From: Lithodes maja
Lineage: Eukaryota; Arthropoda; Malacostraca; Decapoda; Lithodidae
Reading direction: 5' to 3'
NCBI GenBank assembly: GCA_037953745.1
Contig: JBAKBP010007943.1
Coordinates: 26,001-90,000 of the forward strand
DNA: 64,000 nucleotides
Under the pieces are notes generated by a model, which saw nothing but the letters and a program-made list of their open reading frames with translations, was not told the origin of the DNA and did no database searches. Position 1 is the stretch's first letter. Every line of letters starts with the position of its first letter. The translations under genes and the position numbers were made by a program. Shown one piece after another: positions 55,899-64,000 of the stretch.

Positions 55899-55905
<7 letters not shown>
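54880..55905. mobile_element. Foldback element with about 300-bp arms
   Basis: Arms at about 54880-55180 and 55620-55905: TCGGTAGAAAAAT against ATTTCTACCGAAA, AACATCCATTA against TAATGGATGTT, CACGAAAGGTCTTAA against TTAAGACCTTTCG. The loop holds a TTAA MITE (55278-55478). No ORF. Confidence 0.75.
55278..55478. mobile_element. TTAA-flanked MITE, 201 bp
   Basis: TTAA at 55274-55277 and 55479-55482. The inverted ends are good: CCCCTTCAATACCGGCGGCG against CCCGTTCTATACCAGCGACG. It contains, inverted, the words of the 31-bp minisatellite unit (CTAATAGTAGCCAGACTATA). Confidence 0.85.

Positions 55906-55943
<38 letters not shown>
55902..55943. repeat. (AT)n microsatellite
   Basis: About 20 AT units. 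Confidence 0.95.
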
Positions 55944-55946
<3 letters not shown>

Positions 55947-55974
55947 CCGCCAAAATAACCATAGTCTCCTTAAC

Positions 55975-56130
55975 CCCTTCAGTACCAGGGACGTCCTTTT
56001 CATTATATTCTGGCAACTATTATATGATTATATTCAGTATAAGAAGGACCTCTAGCAATGATAACAATTCAAACTACCTCAATCAACCCTTTAAATAACA
56101 CAGATCCTTCCTATGCTGCATAAGATCGTC
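55975..56130. mobile_element. Diverged TTAA MITE copy
   Basis: TTAACCCCTTCAGTACCAGG begins it like the 201-bp MITE, followed by TATATTCTGGCAACTATTAT and AGAAGGACCTCTAGCAATGATAAC. The far end is unclear. Confidence 0.5.
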
Positions 56131-56174
56131 TAAATATAGCTAGCATACAATATAACACGTGTCATAATCCTTCA

Positions 56175-56395
56175 TTAAGGGGAAGGTGCTAACCTTTTGT
56201 GGACCCCCTTCTCCCTCATGTTTAGCATATTAGTTTTTATATGTTAAGGCGTTCGTACCATTAGTTTGGCGTTTTGAACACTGTTTGGTTCCATTTCGTG
56301 CTATTTAGGTGTCGATTTTTTCCTGGCGAGCGGTAGCGAGCCTGTAATTATAAGAGCAACCGGCCTTCGGTCGTGACATTTCCCATATATGCGGA
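56175..56395. mobile_element. Single foldback arm
   Basis: Matches the right arms at 32540 and 55620 (CCCCCTTCTCCCTCATG, TTAGGTGTCGATTTT, GGCGAGCGGTAGCGAGCC). No partner arm is close by. Confidence 0.6.
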
Positions 56396-57717
56396 GAGAG
56401 AGGGAGAGAGTGAAAAGTGACAATTTATGTTTTATTTACGTTGTACATGAATGTAAATTTAAATGATAATGATAAACAAAACAGGAAACATTTGAAACAA
56501 TTCAAATGTCTAAGGAGAATATAATAGTATAACTGGCAACACCCTCCTCCTCAAATCTTGGGACCAAAGATGCCAGAATTGCAAAATGTTCTTTGTTTAC
56601 TCATTACTTTTCAAGTAAAACCATAATTAATGTGAATAACATATTGTAGACTGGATGCTTATTTAATCTAGACAGACACTATGCGATTCAATATCGATAA
56701 CTCGTAATGAATGTTCGTAGAAATAAAAAAATAAAATATTTGTTGACAGGCTCTGTGACATCCTCGCCGTAGGATAAACAGAGTATTGCCAATCTAGCTC
56801 CTTTCCCGCTAGATGTAGAGGTATGTATTTGGATCTAGCAGCAAAATTTAACATCTAACAACATATTTTCTGCCGAAATTCTAGATATTTCAGGCATTTT
56901 AGAACAATATTCTAGATATTGTGGACTTATTCATAGTGATTTTGGTCATTTATTTACAATCTGTCTGCCTTCTAGCGAATTTTGAGAACGGATCTAGTGG
57001 TATTTAGCCTCTTGATTTGGTAACCCTGGGTTGTAGATTATTCGGAGGTCCAGAGTTACTCCAGACTCGCTCATGCTCTCCAAATCTGTCACTGTCAGTT
57101 TCAGTTCAGACGTCAACAGTGATGGACGTAAGAAGTGATCGCGGCACATCGCGTCACTAATGAAGGCTAAATGTACCTTATGCTTTATATTTTCACCAGG
57201 ATTCCCAAGCTAAATTAATAGGTAACTCTCTGAGAACAATCATATCAATTACACAAAATGATCTTGTAGTAGCCATAATACTACTATGGTATAACAAATA
57301 ATTAGGGTAAGTAGATATAGTACGTACTTTTGCTGATCATCATTACTCTGGTTGCAAGTAACGTAGACAATACTATTCTCTATTAAGCGCAAAGAGGAAG
57401 GATAGGCGATGCATTATTTATATATATCTTTATGGTAAATTTTATAGGTTAATAGTAGGAAAGACAAGAATTACACCTAAAAACCATTAATTAACCCTAA
57501 TTAAACCCTAATTAAAGCCAACTTTTCGGTTAGCTTATATATTTGTGTGGAGAGAGGGAAACTTGTGTTGTGAGATATGTTATCGTACATCAGTCAGCCC
57601 AGCGACGCCGTCATAAATCGTTGGATATCAAAGTGATTAATTATACTAATCTAATTATTGTACTATGGCCATAGGGTCGTTAATACGGTAATATCCAGGC
57701 CCTTGCCTCGAATAGGG
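56396..57717. other. AT-rich stretch
   Basis: A short GA-rich patch near 56392-56415. No gene or named repeat was recognised. Confidence 0.35.
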
Positions 57718-57742
57718 TTAACGGTGCCGTCCTTTAAACTAT
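57718..57742. mobile_element. TTAA MITE, left end (split)
   Basis: TTAACGGTGCCGTCC then TTTAAACTAT, like the MITE start at 55479 read inverted. The rest of the MITE is carried by the minisatellite to the right of the Academ-like insertion. Confidence 0.5.
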
Positions 57743-60700
57743 TAGTGAGGTGGCTTAGGGCTATATTTAATGATTACGGTTACATGGCGGATAAAAGCAC
57801 CAAATTTGGCATGAGGAATCCTTAGGGCATATCGATAAATGTTAGCCTAGGAGCCATCCGGAGATTCAATTTTTATTGTGTGTATAATGAAAAAGATGGC
57901 CGACAAATATGAAAAAGAGCGATTTTCCTATTTTTTTTTTTTTTTTTGTATCATATCCCCATGTTTACAAAGTCTATAATATTATAGGCATTAAATTGAT
58001 ATGAAATCCTATTCTATAATTGTTGTGGATTCCCCAATGCTGGGGAACCCCAACAACAACAGGACTAAATTACATTATATTTAATGTGTAGTAATTGTAT
58101 TGTGTATGATGACTAGTGGTAATTTGTGTTCAGTAATCGTTCAGTAATAGGCAGCACACCTAACTCGAACCAGGCATGCCCACCAAGTCACTCTCTTGAC
58201 CCTACATATTCTCCAGAAGGAGGCTTTCATGCTCAGCGAGGGCCCCAAAGACAATGCATCTGCCATGGCCTGGAGAAACGACATGCAGAAGAAGAGTCCT
58301 ACTTTCATGTACTGGGACCTGATCATGAGATATGAAACCCTAATTCTCAATTTCGTCAGGGCTCACAGAGAGAAAAATTTCCCTCTGTATGTGGAGGTCT
58401 TGGAGGAACTCACGCCGCACTTTTTTGCCTTGGATCATGTTAACTACTCACCGTGGATGCCTATCCACATCAGGGACATGAAGTCCTTGCCTGACACTAT
58501 CAATGATGAGTTTGAAAGGTGATCCCACTGGGTCCTTTCCAAGACCACCAACAAGTTCTCTGCCATCCCATTTGATCAGGTTCATGAGCAGGAGAACAAG
58601 ATTGTGAAAGGATCGGGAGGTGCTGTTGGGCTCACACAAAACCCGGTTGCTTTTCGACGATTGATGCTCTCTGGCCCAGAGACTGCCAGACTGCAGAAGC
58701 AGTTTGAGGAAGAATACCTTCCTGATGATGATCCACAGATACCCAAGAACTTCCAGCACCACGAGCAGGCTCTCTCGACACAGAAGTCCTTACAGAGACA
58801 GGTTACCAGCCTCTCCGAAACCATCAGAGGAATGGACAATCCCTTCTTGGATGATTTCCCAGATTTAGTAACTCTTGACAATCGAACCTGCGCAGACGAA
58901 ACCGCGGTAGTCGCAGTGCACACCTTGGAGGATACAGGCAAGAAACAGTACCAGGAATTCGTCAAAAATGTGCTTGATGTGTGCAGCCACTCCATCCATG
59001 ACCCAATCCACAGGAATTCTCTTGTGATCTTCAGGAAGCATCACCGCAAGGTAACATCTAAGCAGGGGAAGAAAATCAAAGTGCTTCAGAACAATGTGTC
59101 ACTCTTTGGTCAGCTATACATATCTATGCAGAACCGGGAAGGTGACTTGGCTGAGTTCTTTGCACATGAAATACAGTCCTTCCCTCCTTCCCTCTCAGAC
59201 TTTGGCAAGCTTCATTTACCAAACACGAAGTCTGGCCTGCTGCAATGTCTTGAGCAGCCCGGGCAATCAGAGCCACCCTCAACTTACGACTGCAAAGTCA
59301 TGGATGGTGCCGTCATCGTCCACTTCCTACCAACTACCAGCGTCAGCACCTTCCATGAGTATGCACACATTGTATTCATACCGTACCTGGAGAAGCAGCT
59401 GCAGAATGCCACGAGGTTGGATGTTGTGTGGGACACATACATATCAGACAGTTTGAACGAGTCTACCCGGGAAAAGAGAGGCAAGGGCGTGCGCAGGAAA
59501 GTCTCAGGCAAGACGAAACTGCCAGGCAATTGGTCCTCCGTGACCCATTGAACAAGAAGGAGCTGTTCGCCTTTTTGACTTCCAAGGTTGAAGAGTTAAA
59601 ATTGCCACCAGCCAAAGCTGCATATGTCACATCAGGGCAAGCTGTGGTGTCTATTGGTGCCAGCACCCCCATGAAAAACTGCAATCATGAAGAGGCGGAC
59701 ACCAGAGTTGTGGTTCACATAGTGCATGCACTGAAGCAGGGGGCAAAGACTATTCAAGTGCGTACCGTAGAAACAGATGTTGTAGTCATCCTTGCAGGTA
59801 CATTCCATGATCTGATTGCGACTCATCCTTTGGCAGACATCTGGGTTGCCTTTGGCATGGGCAAAAATTACAGGTTTTTCCACATAAACGCCATCTGTGC
59901 AAGCCTGGGGGAGCCAAAATCATGAGCATTACCTGTATTTCATGCATTGTCAGGTTGCGACACAACCTCTGCCTTCAACGGCAAGGGCAAGAAGTCAGTT
60001 TGGCAGGCCTGGCATGTTTATGAAGACATCACAGAGACATTTGTGTATCTCGCCAGTCATCCCTTCCAGCTGCTGGATGTCGACGATGACCATTTCAAGA
60101 AGATCGAGAGATGGACTGTTATCCTGTATGACAGAACCAGTCCTTTGAGATCCATCAACGATACAAGAAGGGAATTCTTCTGTCACAAGAATCGAGCAAT
60201 GGACAAGCTGCCACCCACCAATGATGCGCTACTCCTGCATGTCCGATGTGCAGTGTATCAAGCAGGAATCTGGACGACTAGCACACAAACAGAACTAGTG
60301 ATTCCTTCTCCACATGATTTTGCCTGGACCAAGATATCAGATTCGTGGGTACCAGTTTGGGTGACAATTCCAGAGGCTTCCAGAGCGTGCAGGGAGCTGA
60401 TCAAATGTTCTTGCAAAGGGGACTGCTCCATCTGCCAGTGTGCCAAAGCAAATCTTGACTGCTCACAACTTTGCAAGTGCAAATGTACTCGTTAGATCAT
60501 AATATTATCAAAGTGTATGTAAGTAACTGTGACTGTTGCTATAGTAGTTATTGAATTCAATTCAATAATGTTTCATATTTAATTCTATAACATTGTATTT
60601 ATATAACATCTTTATATAAACAAATTTCAATAGTTCAATTATTATTATTATTTTATTATTATTTTTTTTTAACGTCGGAAGGGAGGGGCTCCTAGCCTAA

Positions 60701-60789
60701 CATTCATCAATAGGCCCTAAGGGAGCCTCATGCAAAAAATGGTGTTTTTATCCGCCATGTACCGGTAATTTCACTAAGCCACCTCACTA
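57743..60789 (+). mobile_element. Academ-like DNA transposon
   Basis: 3047 bp with imperfect terminal inverted repeats of about 110-120 bp (57743-57862 and 60677-60789), starting TAGTGAGGTGGCTTAG. A 3-bp duplication TAT stands outside each end (57740-57742, 60790-60792); without the element the flanks rejoin as the minisatellite word TTTAAACTATATTCTGG. A single gene relic fills the middle. A FEN/XPG-like nuclease core, a Cys-rich end and 3-4-bp duplications are features described for the Academ superfamily; the assignment is by these traits. Confidence 0.75.
58151..60495 (+). pseudogene. Academ-like transposase with FEN/XPG-like nuclease core
   Basis: Opens right after a TAG at 58148-58150 (also a possible splice acceptor) with AAHLTRTRHAHQVTLL. 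It continues MYWDLIMRYETLILNFVRAHRE and FSAIPFDQVHEQENKIVKGSGGA. Stops: TGA at 58520-58522 and at 59923-59925; a frameshift near 59535. The nuclease-like part has HEEADTRVVVH (59686-) and VETDVVVILAG (59767-), then SGCDTTSAFNGKGKK (59950-), which resembles the GxD and helix-hairpin-helix of FEN1/XPG. The last 30 residues hold nine Cys (60405-60492), probably zinc-binding. About 780 codons; the N-terminal part may be missing. Confidence 0.75.
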
Positions 60790-60792
60790 TAT

Positions 60793-62065
60793 ATTCTGGC
60801 TACTATTAGACTATTTAAACTATATTCTGGCTGCTATTAGACTATTTAAACTATATTCTGGCTACTATTAGACTATTTAAACTATATTCTGGCTACTATT
60901 AGACTATTTAAACCATATTCTGGCTACTATTAGACTATTTAAACTATATTATGGCTGCTATTAGACTATTTAAACTATATTCTGGCTACTATTAGACTAT
61001 TTAAACTATATTCTGGCTACTATTAGACTATTTAAACTATATTCTGGCTACTATTAGACTATTTAAACTATATTCTGGCTGCTATTAGACTATTTAAACT
61101 ATATTCTGGCTACTATTAGACTATTTAAACTATATTCTGGCTACTATTAGACTATTTAAACTATATTCTGGCTACTATTAGACTATTTAAACTATATTCT
61201 GGCTACTATTAGACTATTTAAACTATATTCTGGCTACTATTAGACTATTTAAACTATATTATGGCTGCTATTAGACTATTTAAACTATATTCTGGCTGCT
61301 ATTAGACTATTTAAACTATATTCTGGCTGCTATTAGACTATTTAAACTATATTATGGCTGCTATTAGACTATTTAAACTATATTCTGGCTGCTATTAGAC
61401 TATTTAAACTATATTCTGGCTGCTATTAGACTATTTAAACTATATTCTGGCTGCTATTAGACTATTTAAACTATATTCTGGCTGCTATTAGACTATTTAA
61501 ACTATATTCTGGCTGCTATTAGACTATTTATACTATATTCTGGCTACTATTAGACTATTTAAACTATATTCTGGCTACTATTAGACTATTTAAACTATAT
61601 TCTGGCTACTATTAGACTATTTAAACTATATTCTGGCTACTATTAGACTATTTAAACTATATTCTGGCTACTATTAGACTATTTAAACTATATTCTGGCT
61701 GCTATTAGACTATTTAAACTATATTCTGGCTGCTATTAGACTATTTAAACTATATTCTGGCTGCTATTAGACTATTTAAACTATATTCTGGCTGCTATTA
61801 GACTATTTAAACTATATTATGGCTGCTATTAGACTATTTAAACTATATTCTGGCTGCTATTAGACTATTTAAACTATATTATGGCTGCTATTAGACTATT
61901 TAAACTATATTCTGGCTGCTATTAGACTATTTAAACTATATTCTGGCTGCTATTAGACTATTTAAACTATATTCTGGCTGCTATTAGACTATTTAAACTA
62001 TATTCTGGCTACTATTAGACTATTTAAACTATATTATGGCTGCTATTAGACTATTTAAACTATTA
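60793..62065. repeat. 31-bp minisatellite, about 41 copies
   Basis: Unit CTATATTCTGGCTACTATTAG plus ACTATTTAAA. Units differ mainly at one position (GCTACT or GCTGCT) and by TTATGG for TTCTGG. The A type dominates the left half and the G type the middle and right, so blocks were amplified separately. The unit matches the inside of the TTAA MITE at 55278 (inverted) and 55990. Confidence 0.97.
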
Positions 62066-62510
62066 TTGGGATGGAATTTGTGCTGTACCTAGTATCAGTG
62101 CATTACCACAAGCCCACCGAAACGTCAATAAAATACCCTCATTGTTCCCTGATTAAATAGCACTGTATGAATATTCCCATATTCAAAATATGCTACAGGG
62201 GTGCAATGCCTGGTGAGTTATCTGCTCAACAGGTGGCGTTGTGTGTGTGTAAGTGTGAGGGTCCGAGTGTAGGGGGTGAGACAGTGAAGCACGGGAACGA
62301 GATGGCTTCAGAGATGGGGTCGTTTCGGGCCATGAGTGAGCACCATGCCTCATGTGAAGGCAAGATGGCAGGTGCTCGTTGTACTCTACGTGCTTCACAT
62401 GTCTCACTCCCTAGACTGGAACAAGACCTCACAGGCTTCACTGTTCATTGTAAAGCGGTGAATGTTAAGGCTCTCAGCCTATGCCCGAGAGGAAGTAAGT
62501 TGGAATATAG

Positions 62511-62540
<30 letters not shown>
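62066..62540 (+). mobile_element. Unidentified insertion with poly-A end in the minisatellite
   Basis: The array breaks at 62065, and resumes at 62541 after about 31 A (62510-62540). The 475 bp between them match no other part of the window. The A end suggests a retroposed transcript read on the plus strand. A 130-codon frame (from 62167) shows no known motif. Any flanking duplication is at most 2-3 bp. Confidence 0.55.
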
Positions 62541-62544
<4 letters not shown>

Positions 62545-62679
62545 TCTGGCTACTATTAGACTATTTAAACTATATTCTGGCTGCTATTAGACTATTTTAT
62601 TCAGTTTAAAAAGGGCCTCCAGCAATTAACAGGATTCAAGATACCTCACTTAACCCTTTTTACTGCCATAGATCCTCCA
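62541..62679. repeat. Two more minisatellite units and TTAA MITE remnant
   Basis: Two 31-bp units, then TATTCAGTTTAAAAAGGGCCTCCAGC and TTAACCCTTTTTACTGCCATAGATCC. This is the continuation of the MITE seen inverted at 55300-55440. Confidence 0.65.
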
Positions 62680-64000
62680 TATCTATCTATCTATCTATAT
62701 GCTCAGGCCCAATCCCCATTTTGGGGGTAGCCGACTCAAGACAGAGCAAGAACAGAGAAAACACAAAAACATCATAAAACAAAAAATAAACACAGATAAA
62801 AAACACAAACTCTCACACATCCAGGTCACCCAGGAGAAGACCCAGAGACCAGGGTTACCAAGGTCGCTCCAGCACTCCCCCGGCCCCTGACCACCCGGAG
62901 AGGTTCCGATCTCGGCAGGCAGACATGCAGCGGAGCCAAAGCCACAAGCCCTCCCACCACACTTCCAGGCACACCCTTCATATTAATCGTCTCCCCGGGC
63001 CAGGCGCCTGATGGACTATTATCTAGTCCAACTTGCGCCCGACCCCTTACTCCAAATGACCACGTGTTCACTCAACTATTCACAAGCATTCTCCATTCAC
63101 TCTTGTCCATCACCACTTCCCCTGCCTGATCTATAGTCATTCCTCTATCATCCAAAGCCTTTCTTACACAGTCTCTCCATCTCAATGGGGGTCTTCCTGC
63201 CCTTCTATCTCCCCTTGTATCTGACTCACATATTCTCTTTGTAAGCCTTTCATCTCCCATTCGTTCAACATGACCATACCAGCTCAGCACCCTTCTGTCC
63301 ACTCTGGCTGACAAATGTTCCTGCTGCCCCACTCTCCTACGTATCTCTTCATTCCTCAATCTGTCTCTACGAGTAACTCCACACATACTCCTCAAGCAGC
63401 TCATCTCCATCACATCCAGCCCTCTTTTCTCCTTTTTCTTCAGAGCCCATGTCTCAGCCCCATACATCACTGTTGGCACAACAATTCCTTGATACAGTGC
63501 ACTTTTTACTTTCACTCCGAGATTTCTCGTCTTCCACATACTTCCCATTGCTCCGAAAACCTTCCTTCCTTCACACACTCTCTGTTTTACCTCCACTTCC
63601 ATACCTCCACTCCTGCTTATTGTTCCTCCTAGATATTTAAAACACTCTACTTGTTCCAATATTTCCCCATCCAGCCTCACATCTAGATTCACCCTATGCT
63701 CTCCCCTATTACACACCATTACTTTACTTTTATTGACGTTCACCTTCAGTTTCCTCCTTCCACAAACCACACCAAACTCTTTGACTACCTGCTGCAGTTT
63801 CTCATCAGAATCCGCCACCAATGCGGTGTCATCAGCGAACAGCAACTGATTCAACTCCCAATCTCTACCATTCTTTCCTACTAAACCCAATCCTCTTCCC
63901 ATAGTTCTCCTTTTCACCTCTCTCACCACACCATCCATAAACATATTAAACAGCCATGGTGACATTACACAACCCTGTCGCAAACCTACCTTTACCTCAA
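62680..64000 (-). mobile_element. RTE-like LINE, 3' part, running off the window
   Basis: Minus strand. The 3' end is an ATCT microsatellite (62681-62697), then about 370 bp of 3' UTR, then the coding region to the window edge. Related to the LINE at 1-2343 but clearly a different family. Confidence 0.85.
63072..64000 (-). CDS. RTE-like LINE reverse transcriptase, partial
   Basis: Open to the window edge. It has VGLRQGCVMSPWLF, LLFADDTALVAD with the catalytic FADD, CFKYLGGTISRSGG, VMYGAETWALKKKEKR, RDRLRNEEIRRRVGQ, WYGHVERMGDERL, GRPPLRWRDCV, and ends WRMLVNS. The frame has no stop over 303 codons from the first Met in view, so this copy may be young. The order of motifs equals the LINE at 5-2329. 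Confidence 0.88.
   Translation of the reverse strand, partial: EVKVGLRQGCVMSPWLFNMFMDGVVREVKRRTMGRGLGLVGKNGRDWELNQLLFADDTALVADSDEKLQQVVKEFGVVCGRRKLKVNVNKSKVMVCNRGEHRVNLDVRLDGEILEQVECFKYLGGTISRSGGMEVEVKQRVCEGRKVFGAMGSMWKTRNLGVKVKSALYQGIVVPTVMYGAETWALKKKEKRGLDVMEMSCLRSMCGVTRRDRLRNEEIRRRVGQQEHLSARVDRRVLSWYGHVERMGDERLTKRICESDTRGDRRAGRPPLRWRDCVRKALDDRGMTIDQAGEVVMDKSEWRMLVNS

Noticed and set aside
58151..60495. Host gene with a Cys-rich (CXC-like) domain
   Set aside because: It is enclosed by terminal inverted repeats with a target duplication and carries stops and a frameshift, so a transposon gene relic is the better reading.
60793..62065. CRISPR-like regular array
   Set aside because: The 31-bp units are head-to-tail without spacers; this is a eukaryotic minisatellite.
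62167..62559. 130-codon ORF ending in a Lys run
   Set aside because: The Lys run is the poly-A end of an inserted sequence; no motif supports a protein.

Overview
This is repeat-dense animal nuclear DNA, about 64 kb, with no convincing host protein-coding gene. Long (CT)n/(GA)n microsatellites, RTE-like and Jockey-like LINEs, Ty3/Gypsy elements and Tc1/IS630-type transposases together fit an arthropod, most likely a decapod crustacean. That placement is a judgement from element style, not a database match. There is no bacterial gene organisation, rRNA, intact tRNA gene or CRISPR.

Layout. 1-2343: 3' part of an RTE-like LINE with a long intact ORF. 2344-8498: relic DNA with hairpins, tandem repeats, a twin-primed Jockey-like LINE and a TTAA-flanked MITE. 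8504-20501: Gypsy element A (LTRs about 3.1 kb, 5-bp target duplication ATCAT), with a SINE in gag and a broken pol. 20502-22093: a dispersed repeat and a microsatellite. 22094-28858: a Tc1/IS630-type transposase gene split by a nearly full-length CR1-like LINE on the minus strand (22309-27859); that LINE itself carries two TTAA-flanked insertions. 29000-32200: microsatellites and dispersed repeats. 32195-52590: a foldback element split by Gypsy element B (32772-52525, LTRs up to 4.5 kb, target duplication ATTAT). B is loaded with later insertions: two TTAA MITEs, an RTE LINE, a CR1-like LINE fragment and a Jockey-like LINE. 52593-57717: another Jockey-like LINE containing a SINE, then more foldback and TTAA elements. 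57743-60789: an Academ-like DNA transposon with about 120-bp TIRs and a 3-bp duplication, inserted beside a 31-bp minisatellite (60793-62065) that derives from a TTAA MITE. 62680-64000: the 3' part of a second RTE-like LINE.

How it works together. The window is a stratigraphy of nested insertions. Many boundaries can be fixed from the sequence, because split host copies rejoin, LTR pairs give empty sites, or a reading frame is restored when the insert is left out. The coding parts of most elements are damaged, so they are probably immobile unless helped in trans.

The most notable points are: (1) in both Gypsy elements a third ORF runs through the polypurine tract into the 3' LTR; (2) element B's LTR carries an array of at least a dozen stem-loops, nearly all presenting GGCCTGCC or GGCATGCC in the loop; (3) the CR1-like LINE has an ORF1 with a PHD finger, three CCCH fingers and a coiled coil; (4) the Academ-like element encodes a FEN/XPG-like nuclease relic; (5) a TTAA-MITE family has an unoccupied partner site and has seeded a minisatellite.
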